Positions 44,701 through 56,351 of a stretch of DNA of 64,000 nt are shown here, one piece after another (position 1 is the first letter of the stretch; every line of letters starts with the position of its first letter). The position numbers were made by a program, and so were the translations under genes. Source of the stretch: Linanthus parryae (taxonomy: Eukaryota > Streptophyta > Magnoliopsida > Ericales > Polemoniaceae); contig JALGPY010000005.1 in the NCBI GenBank assembly GCA_023055425.1, forward strand, positions 6,411,501-6,475,500, written 5' to 3'. The notes under the pieces are model-generated. The model was not told the DNA's origin, did no database searches, and worked only from the letters and a program-made list of their open reading frames with translations.

Positions 44701-45687
44701 CAGATCTACCTCCCCTTTAGCCAATCTTTTACTTCTCTTTAGATCCTGCATATTTCGACAAATATGAGATCCACATCCAGTATCTAATACCCATGATGTA
44801 GAGACAGTTAAATTGACATCTACAACAAAAATACCTGGTGGTGGTGGAATCACTATTCCAAGCCGCTTGTCCTCCAGATATTTTGGGCAGTTCCTCCTCC
44901 AGTGTCCCGGTTGACTACAGTAGTGACATTCACCCTTAGTCACGACCTTGGTAATGGCACCAACAGGCTTAAGGGCTTGTTCCTTGGACTTAGCAACTGA
45001 CTTGCCTTTGCCCTTGGAGGAAGAGGCAAACTTTTTACCCTTTCCTTTATGCACCATCATAATGGCCTTGCCCTTACCCTTGTTGATGCTCTGTTCAGCC
45101 GTCCTCAACATGTTGAGCAAATCTGGCAGTGGTTTAACGATCTCGTTCATGTTATAGTTCATAATGAACTGTCCATAACTCTTGGGCAACGATTGCAACA
45201 CGAGATCGGTTGCCAACTCTTGGCCGACCGGGAACCCAAGCCTGGCGAGATTCTCCAAGTACCCGATCATTCGGAGTACATGGGGTCCCACCGGGTTCCC
45301 TTCTGCCAGATGACATTTGAACAGTGCCTTTGAGACTTCATACCTCTCTACCCTCGCCTGCTCTTGGAAGAGCTGCTTTAGATGTTCGATCATATCGACA
45401 GCATTCATGTTCTCATGTTGCTTCTGAAGCTCAGAGGTCATGGTGCAAAGCATTAGGCAGGCCGCATCATTAGCGTCATCAACACGCTTTTGATACGCCT
45501 TTAAGGCAGCAGGTGTCTGATTCTCTGGACCTTCTGGAACTTGCTCCTCTATTGCGTACAGCTTTTTCTCTTGCTTGAGAACAATTCTCAAGTTTCTGTA
45601 CCAATCGAGAAAGTTGGTTCCTGAGAGCTTGTCCTTCTCAAGGACAGATCGTAGGGAATGTTGCGAACTCGATGAGTTGTTTGCCAT
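41737..45687 (-). CDS. gag-pol: copia D Gag-Pol polyprotein
   Basis: There are 1,316 residues in one frame. Gag runs 1 to about 250, with GTNFLDWYRNLRIVLK near the start. A CCHC zinc knuckle is at C254, C257, H262 and C267. The protease site is DTG at 302-304. Integrase has HHCC at H437, H442, C468 and C471 and the DDE triad at D498, D561 and E597 (35 residues between the last two). Reverse transcriptase has YVDD at 988-991. RNase H follows, with YTDASF and STTEAEY. The stop falls just before the PPT. All expected catalytic residues are present and there is no frame break. The protein is processed by its own protease into particle and replication enzymes. The ATG at 45687 follows a 1.7-kb leader and gives a complete Gag. 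Confidence 0.97.
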   Translation of the reverse strand: MANNSSSSQHSLRSVLEKDKLSGTNFLDWYRNLRIVLKQEKKLYAIEEQVPEGPENQTPAALKAYQKRVDDANDAACLMLCTMTSELQKQHENMNAVDMIEHLKQLFQEQARVERYEVSKALFKCHLAEGNPVGPHVLRMIGYLENLARLGFPVGQELATDLVLQSLPKSYGQFIMNYNMNEIVKPLPDLLNMLRTAEQSINKGKGKAIMMVHKGKGKKFASSSKGKGKSVAKSKEQALKPVGAITKVVTKGECHYCSQPGHWRRNCPKYLEDKRLGIVIPPPPGIFVVDVNLTVSTSWVLDTGCGSHICRNMQDLKRSKRLAKGEVDLRVGNGAKVAALAIGVCKLSLPSGLVLELNNCYFVPAMSRNIISISCLDKEDFIISIKNNCCSFYLNNIHYFSAQLFNGLYVLDLSNPVYNINTKRIKINDLNPAYLWHCRLGHINEKRVSRLHKDGLLDSFDFESYETCEACLLGKMTKSPFNKKGERTSEQLALIHTDVCGPFATPARGGYVYFITFTDDYSRYGFVYLMRAKSESFEVFKEFKNEVEKQLGKSIKALRSDRGGEYLSQEFDDYLRECGIVSQLTPPGTPQWNGVSERRNRTLLDMVRSMMCQTDLPLSFWGYALLSAAFTINRVPSKSVMKTPYEMWSGRRPTLSFMRIWGCDVYVKRLQSDKLGPKSDKCKFVGYPKETKGYYFYNPTENKVFVARTGVFLEREFVSKEASGRNVELEEVQEPQITEPIMEHEQESQAVVDPPVQVTQELRRSSRVRQEPERYGLLVTDSGDTMLIDDEPTTYEEAMNGPDSQKWLEAMRSEMESMYTNKVWTLVEPPDGARPIGCKWVFKKKIDMDGNVITYKGRLVAKGFRQIHGIDYDETFSPVAMTKSIRILLAIAAYYDYEIWQMDVKTAFLYGNLLEDVYMIQPEGFEDPKQANKVCKLQRSIYGLKQASRSWNRRFDEVVKEFGFIRNEDESCVYKKVSGSSVAFLVLYVDDILLIGNDIPMLQSVKDWLGKCFSMKDLGEAAYILGIKIYRDRSKRLLGLSQSTYIDKVLKRFNMQDSKKGFLPMSHGITLSKSGCPSNEIEKERMSRIPYASAIGSIMYAMLCTRPDVSYALSMTSRYQSNPGESHWIAVKNILKYLRRTKDAFLMFGGEEELRVRGYTDASFQTDRDDFRSQSGYVFCLNGAAVSWKSSKQETVADSTTEAEYIAANGAAKEAVWIRKFVSELGVVPSIADPVELFCDNTGAIAQSKEPRSHQKSKHVLRKFHLIRDIIDRGDVRICKIPTDDNLSDPLTKPLTQWKHEGHTRSMGIRDAPDWL

Positions 45688-47359
45688 TAGGAATTCTACA
45701 AAAGGAAAATACGCAAGTTTTAGTATTTGTGAATTTTTGACTATATTTAATAATGGCTAGTTTATTAAATATAGCTCCCACTATTTTACTACGGATTAAT
45801 AACCCTCAAGATATTAATGCGGAAAATATCCTTATATTTTCTAGTGGGCCAAGATCCATCTTTTTCATCTCCTTATGAGCTTGCTTTGGCAAGTCACCCA
45901 TAATTCGATTACTTCTTAGGTAGGAACAATTCCAATTGCATCCCATATGCAACTCTTGGTTCAATCGGGCAAATAACTCCTTATTTATCCATCCTTATGG
46001 ATAATCCCAATTGATTGCCTCTAGGTTTCTTAATCAAATTAATAGCCTAGTTGTGTTCAACCTCTTATCTAAACAATTGCACATTGTTACGTGCCATCGC
46101 ATTCCACCATTATGAACCAAGTCGCCATGCTTTGGCACGCACGAACTTGATAAATAATGATGATAATGAGTGTTTAAATAACGAGAAGGCAAGAACACAA
46201 TATTTAAAATTTGAGGGATTTTCAATTCAATTTTAATTATTTTGTTGATCAATATCAACTAATCTATCTATTTGAGTTTGGGCACAACTCCAAATAATAG
46301 ATCCGGGTTGTCTAATTATCTTATTATCCTAATTGCATGCATCATCCATACACCAACCACACAAATAATAAGACAATAAATAAACAACCACAAAACAGAA
46401 TTTAAACGTGATGTGGATATGGCCTTTTCTAGACTAAGATAATTCCAAGCCAATGGAATTATCTATGAACCCTAAACAAACACACATCTCCATGCGTCTT
46501 GATCTTTTGGTCCATCCTTCATAGTCATGTGGTGTGCTCCATGCTCCATGCTCCATCTTTTGTGGCTCCTTTGGCTTTGGGCTTCTTTTCTTCAATCTTG
46601 GCTAACAATCTACTTTATCTAGCACTATCTAACATCTATACTAAATAAAATAAATCTCACAAGTTGAGAAAAAAAATGGCACGCAGGCCATAAAACCCTA
46701 ATTAATTATTACAATTAATTGATCAGCTCGCAGGCCGTAAAACCAAACCACAAAATTAAACATCCACATCAAACCACATCCTAAGGCCATATCCAATCAC
46801 CATGCGATTTGCACATAAACAGTTAAAATCCAATTTTAACGCGCTTGGTCAATTTTAATTGATTTTAGGATTTCTAGGGTTAAAACGGTCCATGGGCCCA
46901 ACAATCCAATTGCCCGGGCCCAAATAAGTGAACCATAAAGCCCTAGGGTCGGCCCGGCCCAAAACCCGCAAGCTAGGCCCGCGGGTTAGGGCCGCCCGCT
47001 CCCTTAGGGCGCCAAGCTTGGGCGGCAAGCAAGGGGGGCGGCTCCCTAGGGGCCGAACCTTCCTTGTGGAGGTTGTTTCCAAAACAACCTCCTTGCTTGG
47101 AGCCCAAGTTTGGTTGTTTCCTTGTTGAGGGAGAACTCCTTCTTCCCCAAGGATGCCCAAACCCTAGATCTAAGATCCTAAAATTTCTCAAACTCACCAA
47201 TTCATGCATCCAATGCAATAATTGGGTCTTGTTATGATTAATTCTTTGACAAATTGCATCCAATGCTTGATTTGTCTTGTTTTACGCGATAAACAACAAA
47301 TTAAGGTGTAAAACAACAAGAATGTAACACATAAACTACGTTTATGCTCTATGACATGT
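45688..47359 (-). other. untranslated leader of copia D
   Basis: This is a 1.67-kb sequence between PBS and polyprotein start. It has no convincing ORF and a GC-rich patch around 46910-47110. The length is close to that of the copia A leader although the sequences look unrelated. Confidence 0.7.
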
Positions 47360-47372
47360 GGCTCTGATACCA
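47360..47372 (-). other. primer-binding site of copia D
   Basis: TGGTATCAGAGCC on the minus strand, one base from the 5' LTR start at 47374, of the initiator-Met tRNA type. Confidence 0.92.
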
Positions 47373-47373
47373 C

Positions 47374-48801
47374 TGTAGGGTTTTGATTCATGGATCGCGC
47401 AAACGGAAGCATAATCAAACAAACAACCATGCAAAACCCTCCAAGGATCACAAGTCTAGATGCATAACGATAGTGAAGGTAAGAAATCATAAACACACCT
47501 TTGGGTTCTCCTTGATGACTTCAAACGCGAATAGTGTCACGTTCTCTATAGTTGATCCACGCCTAGAGTTGTTCCTAGATCTCCAATCACCTTGGTGCTA
47601 GCCCGGATTGAAAGGAGGGTGAAGAAATCACGCAAAACGAGACACCAAAAGGGGTTCGGCACCCTTGTGGCGTCGGGGACAAGGGGCGGCGGCAAGGGGG
47701 CGGCGTCCCTCTTGTGGCTTGCTCTCTCTCTCCTTTGTTCTCTCCTACTCTTGTTATGTTCTCTTTAGAGCATAAAGTGTATAGGGAAGGAAGGAGGAGG
47801 GTCCTTTATATAGTCCAACAACTCCTTGTTAACTACCTAAAGGACTTATTCTAGTCCTACTAGAATTCAATTTAGTCCCTTCCTTGCAATTTAGTCCCTA
47901 CTAAGTTTGCAAGGGTTTGCAAAGTGATCCTTCTAATTAATTAATCCCATTAATTAATTCCACAATCTAGTACAACTCTATATAGCGTGTGACCCCATAG
48001 GTTCTATCTAGTTGGTAGCAACTCTTTGCTAATATGGAGCGGTTTCTAGCAAAACATCCATTCTAGCCAACTAATAGAATAGTCATCTAGACAACCTTGT
48101 ACAAGTAATTGTCTCATCCCTTTGCCTCCATATCCGGATTGGACACGAGACATACAAGTCACACTCGTATATCCAATCCCTTGTTTCTCGATCCATGGAA
48201 TAGCCTTATTCGTGCAAATAACATCAATATCCCATATATTGATTTATTTGAGTCTGGCCAGACATTCTATAAGCACTATCCTCGAGTGGCCTTGGATATT
48301 TGCTCCCGTTATGTGGGAGGGGCAAATCCTCTCTACGTCCACTACGATCTCTAAGCTTGCTTCTCATTGTATCCAGTACACGCCTTTATAACTACCCAGT
48401 TACGGTGTAGCGTTTAACGCTACCAAGATCACAATGATCCACAACTAGAATATCTAGTGACTTCAAGTCTAAGGATGACAATACCATTGTACCCGAGAAG
48501 CACTTGTGACTCAACATAACGTGTATGTAGCCTTCTCGGTAATGGGTCAATCCAGTGCAACATTCCGTAATGCACACCTATGTGTTGGATCGTGATATCT
48601 CCATATCAATCCAACCCCATACTAGTCTATAGATGATTGTCCCATTTAATCATTATACTTGACTAGGGATATTTAAGATAAACAACACAATTGTAAATCT
48701 AAGGACTTCATTATATTAAATATCCAATAAATAATAAATGAATTTCTAGCCAATTACAAATTCATACTAACTAGATTGCCTCTAGGGCATCTATTCCAAC
48801 A
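47374..48801 (-). repeat. 5' LTR of copia D
   Basis: This 1,428-bp partner of 40294-41722 differs by three substitutions and a 1-2 base indel that I could see (near 48189, 48439, 48577 and 48770). Confidence 0.93.
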
Positions 48802-48806
48802 TGAAC

Positions 48807-50715
48807 ATATAAAGATGTTTAATTATCAAAATAATTCCAGCAAAACACCTAGAAGTTCAAAAATTCAAGTTTTCTAAAAAATGTGAAACTACAATTCTGG
48901 ACAGAATTGTAGCTCTGACTTTGGAGCCATATTTACCATATCAAATCATCTCCTAAAATTTTGAAATTAATGTATGATGAACCTATATGTGTCTACTTTC
49001 AGAAACATCAAGAAAATCATGCATATCTATTATAAAACTCAAGTTACAAAAATAACAAACACTGCTATGCAGAGACAAGTTTGGAAGAAAGTTTCAACTT
49101 TGAAGAACAATTACTACTACTTGGAGAATAGGAAAAATGCCCATATTCTCCAGAATGAATCCCTTATGTGTCTAATTTCATCACAAGAAAGATTTGGTTC
49201 CATAAGTTTCTGGAAATGAGATTTTTAACAAAAATGGTAAAAACTTGTCCAAAAACAGAGTTTCAGAAAACATGCAACTTAGAATGAGCATATCTCCCTA
49301 ACAAAAAATGCTATGGAGTTGAACTTTTTTTCAAAATGACCCTCTCTGAGTCTAGTTTCAGAATATGAAAGAGTTAAAAATTTCACAGAGACAAAACTTG
49401 GAGATAATGTACGTTTTTCACAAACTGGTCAGATTGTAAAAATGTGCAATTTTCACCTAGAGCACTTAAAACATTATCAAATCAATTATATGACGCATGC
49501 AACTTATGGAGACTTGATTTTCACCAAAAAATACTTCATTTTAGGCATTAAGTAAGATATTTACATGCTCTTGACACAAATGATCAAAACCCTCTTGGGT
49601 AACAATGCAAGGAAGATGACATTCACAACATGCATGTGGGTTCTAGTGTGGGTTTCATGAAATAGTCAAAATTTTGGAGTCAATCACATGATCTAACAAA
49701 GGAAATGAAGAATCAAGCATGGAAATGAAGAAAACTAAGATTAAATTTCATCAATCAAAGCAAAAGATGGACATGCATGAATGAATTGAAGACTAGAAGA
49801 ATTGTTACCCCAAGAATAAAGATGATGGTGAGGAAAAGAGTGAATTGGGCCTTCAATTTATGATTAGAATGGTGAAATGACTCCCCTCCAAAGTTGTATA
49901 AAGCTTGGAATCAAGTTTTTCATGCTTTGGATGCTAGGAAATGAAGTTTTCATGGTGTTTTTGTGAGGTCAACTCCCAAAAACGGGATGAAATTTGGGGA
50001 GAGAGAATAGAGCATGTATGAGTGTTCTTCAATAGAGGAATTGAGTAGTGAAGAAGATGGTGGTGATGCATATGATGTGAGAGTCATTGTAGGTGAGAAA
50101 AGAGTGATGGTGTGAACATGATTGGGGTTAATAATCATACAATGGAATATACATAATAAGTAATGGTGGTAGTTTTTTTATTTGAGAGTTGACTTGCATG
50201 TGAGTGGAAGAGGAGCTTTAATGGAATAAAAGTCTCATAACAAGATAGTTGGTGTAGGAATTGGATTACCAAGAGAATGAGGGTTGACATGCAAATACTA
50301 GAAATTTATGATAACTACAAAATTTCATATGTAAGACGGGTAGAAATAGAAGATACCAAAAATTAAGCGGTGAAAATGTATTTTTCAATAAATAGCTAAC
50401 GCATAAAAGTTAATTTTCATAAATTATAAAATTGCCAAATAATTGTTCCAAATAAAATCACTCTGTTAGTAAATGTCAACATCAAATTTTTAAAAAATTT
50501 ACAAGTATCTCCTAAGTATATAAAATGAGTTTCATATCATATTATCCAAGTTTACAAAAACTACAAAATAACCTCAAAATAAATTTCTATATGACACCAT
50601 TATACTTTAATACTAAGAAGAAGTCTAGAAAAAGTTTGAAATATAAATTTCTCAAAATTTCCAAATATTTTCTGAAATGACCAAATAACCCCTGACTTAA
50701 ATACGGGGTATTACA
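48807..50715 (-). repeat. E LTR1, proximal part (after copia D)
   Basis: This completes LTR1 (about 3.3 kb without D) and contains its U3 start TGTAATACCCCG at 50715. The short ORFs inside recur in LTR2 and show no protein similarity that I recognise. Confidence 0.88.
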
Positions 50716-51875
50716 TTATATCCCCCTTAAAATGAAGCTTCGTCCCCGAAGCTTAAAATATTTTTTTTTTGTAAAACTACGACATGCTTCACGATAATGC
50801 AGCTAATGCACATGAGAGTTGTATGCAATGCTAATGCACATGCTTCACTTATATTAACGGGAACGAGCTCTCGGTCGGTAAAGTCTCTACTCACTCGTAT
50901 CATAGTAGGGGTTCAAATACAATTAGCTCCAGTAGAAGGTCGACACGAAATTTTGAAAGGTCTCGAACACACAATTTGCCACGTTTACAAAGCGATTCGA
51001 AAAATTTATAGCATTTAAGAAAATCTCGAAATTTTAGGAAAAATTCTTTGATCAAAATAACTTGTCATTTTGCTTTGCTCAACCGCGTGAAAAGTATTGT
51101 ATTACCTGTATATGATTAGATAAACCAATCACCTAAAGTGTTCCACGCATACGAGGGAGAAAGAACACTATGTGTCGTCACACAACGTGCCTTTCTAACA
51201 CAACTCGCATGTGCTTCAAATGTTCCAACTTAGTCTACACAGCGGGTACAACTTATAGTACCGTCGTACTAAGAGTCGCGTCAGCGGACTGATAAACAAA
51301 GTGGTCCATATCACTTGGCATTTGGTAGCTCGAAACGTCAATAATTTTCAAAAACCATTTTTTTTGTAATAAATACTTTATTTTCAAAAGTTTCTAATTT
51401 TGGAAAGAACCATGTCAAGCTAACTCAAAATAAACCAAATTCAAACTAATGTTTTAAGGTTCGTCACTCGTAGGTGCGAAAGAATGGTCTCGGGGTCTTC
51501 TAAGTCACAACGTCGTTACTCTCTCGTCGAGAAATTACTTACATAATAAAGAGTCAAAGATATGCATTCACAAATAGGACAAACAATTCGATATAAATAA
51601 ATGTCACATAAGTACTGCGCGTTTAAATAGACAAGCAAATAATGCATGATTCACATAACAGATAGCCGTTAACATTTAATCAACAAGTACAGTACAAACC
51701 AAGTTTAACTATAGATAAGTACCCAAACACCCAGACGGCTTGTTTATTTTATTTATTTTCAAATTGAGTTATCCTAGTTAATTTTTAAATTTCGAAAACG
51801 TTTTATCTTTCTTATTCTCTACTAATGGAAATCGAAAAGTCACTTTAACCGGAGAACCGATGCTCTGATACCATC
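50716..51875 (-). other. E interior copy 1 (non-coding)
   Basis: These 1,160 bp run from PPT (rc of 50716-50732) to PBS (rc of 51862-51873). No gag, pol or other domain is present. A perfect hairpin at 50735-50754 lies 19 nt before the LTR. Confidence 0.85.
50735..50754 (-). other. PPT-proximal hairpin of element E
   Basis: AAGCTTCG-GGGA-CGAAGCTT on the minus strand: an 8-bp perfect stem and a GGGA loop, 19 nt upstream of the LTR. It is repeated in interior copy 2 (55211-55230). Confidence 0.8.
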
Positions 51876-54800
51876 TGAAACAACCCGGGATCTCGGTTCA
51901 GGGTTAAAGAGACAATCGATAACCAAAAGTAGAATATTAACTATTAAGATTACATTTCGGTTAAAGTACATTACAAAATCTCGATAATAAGTACAATTTA
52001 AAACAAAACATTTGTGATCTACTAAGTGATCTGACTTAACTAAACTTCTTCGTCTCGATTCGCGTTCCCATTCCCCAACCTTGATTTATGACCTGCGGTT
52101 TTAAAATAGCAAATGCCGACGCAGTTTTGAAGAAATGATCAGTAAAAACTGATTAAATACATACTACGACATGTAAAGCAACGAGTGGCACGGAAGCATG
52201 AGTTGAAGCAAATAAAGAGATTTGAAAATCAATGAGAAAAAGAGTTGGAACAATTCGGAACATTTATGAGTAACCGCGTAGCGAGAACCATCATCTTTAA
52301 AACATTTATAAACCACAAGTAGTCAACATATTCTTAAACAAGTAGAATATCGATAGTAAACAAGTCCATTTGACCTGATAATGATATTAAATCACAAGTA
52401 GCCAAAGCTTTTCAAATCATTTGATTAGATTAGGCAATCAAGAGCCACATACAACATCAATAGAGTAATCAAACTTTCTTTCAATTCCAATTTAACCGTT
52501 AAGTTTAGCTGAGGCATGTCTAGAGCCACCAGCAGGATCGATGTAGACAGAGGGATCACGAAATAATCACTAAGGGTTCCTTCTAGGGTCTATCAAACCC
52601 TATTTCACCCGAGCGTTAAGGGAGCCCATTCGTCAACCCCGCTCATAACATTAGCTAAAAGGCCTTAAGTGTCGACACCCCTATACCGTAGTGACCCTTA
52701 CAAGTATAAGTAGCACTCTATAGCTCTATAAACCCCTTGGCCTCAATATCTTGATACCTTTTGGCTCATCGGGGGCGGATTTGTGAACATTAACGTTCTA
52801 TCCAATAATAAGAAGCATTGCTTCAATGGTCTTAGCCATAAGAAAATGGAGGATCGCTTGACGCCTCCCATTAATAACAGTACTCTGTACATCGTCCTAA
52901 GTCTATTAGAGGTATTTTATTTCTTCTCTGTCACATAACCAGAATCAGAGTATCAAAATTTCACAAGTAAGTTTCCGAGAGTTCTCAAAAGAGATGAATA
53001 AAATAGTTTAACAACTTTCGAGTGGAAAACATGCATTCTCATACTATTTCATATAACAAACATTCGTTTGAAACATCAAACACTGTACATATGTACTTAC
53101 CACTGAGATGAAACACAATCAAAAGCAAGAAACTAAGCCTAGCACTCCGACGACAACCGCTCTCTCCTACGAAGTCGAGGTCTACAATTACACGTATGAC
53201 GTACTCGTTATAACCAATTTACACATGCATAATAACAATGAAAACCTACATGTCACATAGTCCTATATGTCACTAATGAACATATAAAGATGTTTAATTA
53301 TCAAAATAATTCCAGCAAAACACCTAGAAGTTCAAAAATTCAAGTTTTCTAAAAAATGTGAAACTACAATTCTGGACAGAATTGTAGCTCTGACTTTGGA
53401 GCCATATTTACCATATCAAATCATCTCCTAAAATTTTGAAATTAATGTATGATGAACCTATATGTGTCTACTTTCAAAAACATCAAGAAAATCATGCATA
53501 TCTATTATAAAACTCAAGTTACAAAAATAACAAACACTGCTATGCAGAGACAAGTTTGGAAGAAAGTTTCAACTTTGAAGAACAATTACTACTACTTGGA
53601 GAATAGGAAAAATGCCCATATTCTCCTGAATGAATCCCTTATGTGTCTAATTTCATCACAAGAAAGATTTGGTTCCATAAGTTTCTGGAAATGAGATTTT
53701 TAACAAAAATGGTAAAAACTTGTCCAAAAACAGAGTTTCAGAAAACATGCAACTTAGAATGAGCATATCTCCCTAACAAAAAATGCTATGGAGTTGAACT
53801 TTTTTTCAAAATGACCCTCTCTGAGTCTAGTTTCAGAATATGAAAGAGTTAAAAATTTCACAGAGACAAAACTTGGAGATAATGTACGTTTTTCACAAAC
53901 TGGTCAGATTGTAAAAATGTGCAATTTTCACCTTGAGCACTTAAAACATTATCAAATCAATTGTATGACGCATGCAACTTATGGAGACTTGATTTTCACC
54001 AAAAAAATACTTCATTTTAGGCATTAAGTAAGATATTTACATGCTCTTGACACAAATGATCAAAACCCTCTTGGGTAACAATGCAAGGAAGATGACATTC
54101 ACAACATGCATGTGGGTTCTAGTGTGGGTTTCATGAAATAGTCAAAATTTTGGAGTCAATCACATGATCTAACAAAGGAAATGAAGAATCAAGCATGGAA
54201 ATGAAGAAAACTAAGATTAAATTTCATCAATCAAAGCAAAAGATGGACATGCATGAATGAATTGAAGACTAGAAGAATTGTTACCCCAAGAATAAAGATG
54301 ATGGTGAGGAAAAGAGTGAATTGGGCCTTCAATTTATGATTAGAATGGTGAAATGACTCCCCTCCAAAGTTGTATAAAGCTTGGAATCAAGTTTTTCATG
54401 CTTTGGATGCTAGGAAATGAAGTTTTCATGGTGTTTTTGTGAGGTCAACTCCCAAAAACGGGATGAAATTTGGGGAGAGAGAATAGAGCATGTATGAGTG
54501 TTCTTCAATAGAGGAATTGAGTAGTGAAGAAGATGGTGGTGATGCATATGATGTGAGAGTCATTGTAGGTGAGAAAAGAGTGATGGTGTGAACATGATTG
54601 GGGTTAATAATCATACAATGGAATATACATAATAAGTAATGGTGGTAGTTTTTTTATTTGAGAGTTGACTTGCATGTGAGTGGAAGAGGAGCTTTAATGG
54701 AATAAAAGTCTCATAACAAGATAGTTGGTGTAGGAATTGGATTACCAAGAGAATGAGGGTTGACATGCAAATACTAGAAATTTATGATAACTACAAAATT

Positions 54801-55191
54801 TCATATGTAAGACGGGTAGAAATAGAAGATACCAAAAATTAAGCGGTGAAAATGTATTTTTCAATAAATAGCTAACGCATAAAAGTTAATTTTCATAAAT
54901 TATAAAATTGCCAAATAATTGTTCCAAATAAAATCACTCTGTTAGTAAATGTCAACATCAAATTTTTAAAAAATTTACAAGTATCTCCTAAGTATATAAA
55001 ATGAGTTTCATATCATATTATCCAAGTTTACAAAAACTACAAAATAACCTCAAAATAAATTTCTATATGACACCATTATACTTTAAAACTAAGAAGAAGT
55101 CTAGAAAAAGTTTGAAATATAAATTTCTCAAAATTTCCAAATATTTTCTGAAATGACCAAATAACCCCTGACTTAAATACGGGGTATTACA
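51876..55191 (-). repeat. E LTR2 (complete)
   Basis: The only uninterrupted E LTR, 3,316 bp. By eye it shares more diagnostic bases with LTR3 than with LTR1 (for example ggatctcgg and actgattaaat). Confidence 0.88.
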
Positions 55192-56351
55192 TTATATCCC
55201 CCTTAAAATGAAGCTTCGTCCCCGAAGCTTAAAATATTTTTTTTTTGTAAAACTACGACATGCTTCACGATAATGCAGCTAATGCACATGAGAGTTGTAT
55301 GCAATGCTAATGCACATGCTTCACTTATATTAACGGGAACGAGCTCTCGGTCGGTAAAGTCTCTACTCACTCGTATCATAGTAGGGGTTCAAATACAATT
55401 AGCTCCAGTAGAAGGTCGACACGAAATTTCGAAAGGTCTCGAACACACAATTTGCCACGTTTACAAAGCGATTCGAAAAATTTATAGCATTTAAGAAAAT
55501 CTCGAAATTTTAGGAAAAATTCTTTGATCAAAATAACTTGTCATTTTGCTTTGCTCAACCGCGTGAAAAGTATTGTATTACCTGTATATGATTAGATAAA
55601 CCAATCACCTAAAGTGTTCCACGCATACGAGGGAGAAAGAACACTATGTGTCGTCACACAACGTGCCTTTCTAACACAACTCGCATGTGCTTCAAATGTT
55701 CCAACTTAGTCTACACAGCGGGTACAACTTATAGTACCGTCGTACTAAGAGTCGCGTCAGCGGACTGATAAACAAAGTGGTCCATATCACTTGGCATTTG
55801 GTAGCTCGAAACGTCAATAATTTTCAAAAACCATTTTTTTTGTAATAAATACTTTATTTTCAAAAGTTTCTAATTTTGGAAAGAACCATGTCAAGCTAAC
55901 TCAAAATAAACCAAATTCAAACTAATGTTTTAAGGTTCGTCACTCGTAGGTGCGAAAGAATGGTTTCGGGGTCTTCTAAGTCACAACGTCGTTACTCTCT
56001 CGTCGAGAAATTACTTACATAATAAAGAGTCAAAGATATGCATTCACAAATAGGACAAACAATTCGATATAAATAAATGTCACATAAGTACTGCGCGTTT
56101 AAATAGACAAGCAAATAATGCATGATTCACATAACAGATAGCCGTTAACATTTAATCAACAAGTACAGTACAAACCAAGTTTAACTATAGATAAGTACCC
56201 AAACACCCAGACGGCTTGTTTATTTTATTTATTTTCAAATTGAGTTATCCTAGTTAATTTTTAAATTTCGAAAACGTTTTATCTTTCTTATTCTCTACTA
56301 ATGGAAATCGAAAAGTCACTTTAACCGGAGAACCGATGCTCTGATACCATC
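55192..56351 (-). other. E interior copy 2 (non-coding)
   Basis: Same 1,160-bp length as copy 1 with only a few base differences. It has a PPT at rc 55192-55208 and a PBS at rc 56338-56349. Confidence 0.85.

Larger units (their letters stand above)
40294..48801 (-). mobile_element. Ty1/copia retrotransposon D (apparently intact)
   Basis: This 8,508-bp element is inserted in E LTR1 with the duplication tgaac (40289-40293 and 48802-48806). LTRs of 1,429 and 1,428 bp differ at about four positions by eye. PBS, leader, one 1,316-codon gag-pol frame, PPT and LTRs are all present, so it looks autonomous and young. Confidence 0.96.

Noticed and set aside
41762..45333. plus-strand ORFs opposite the copia D polyprotein
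   Set aside because: They are antisense shadows of the intact 1,316-codon frame.
48974..55494. repeated 62-81 codon ORFs in element E
   Set aside because: They sit in LTRs and non-coding interior, recur only with the repeat units, and show no domain.
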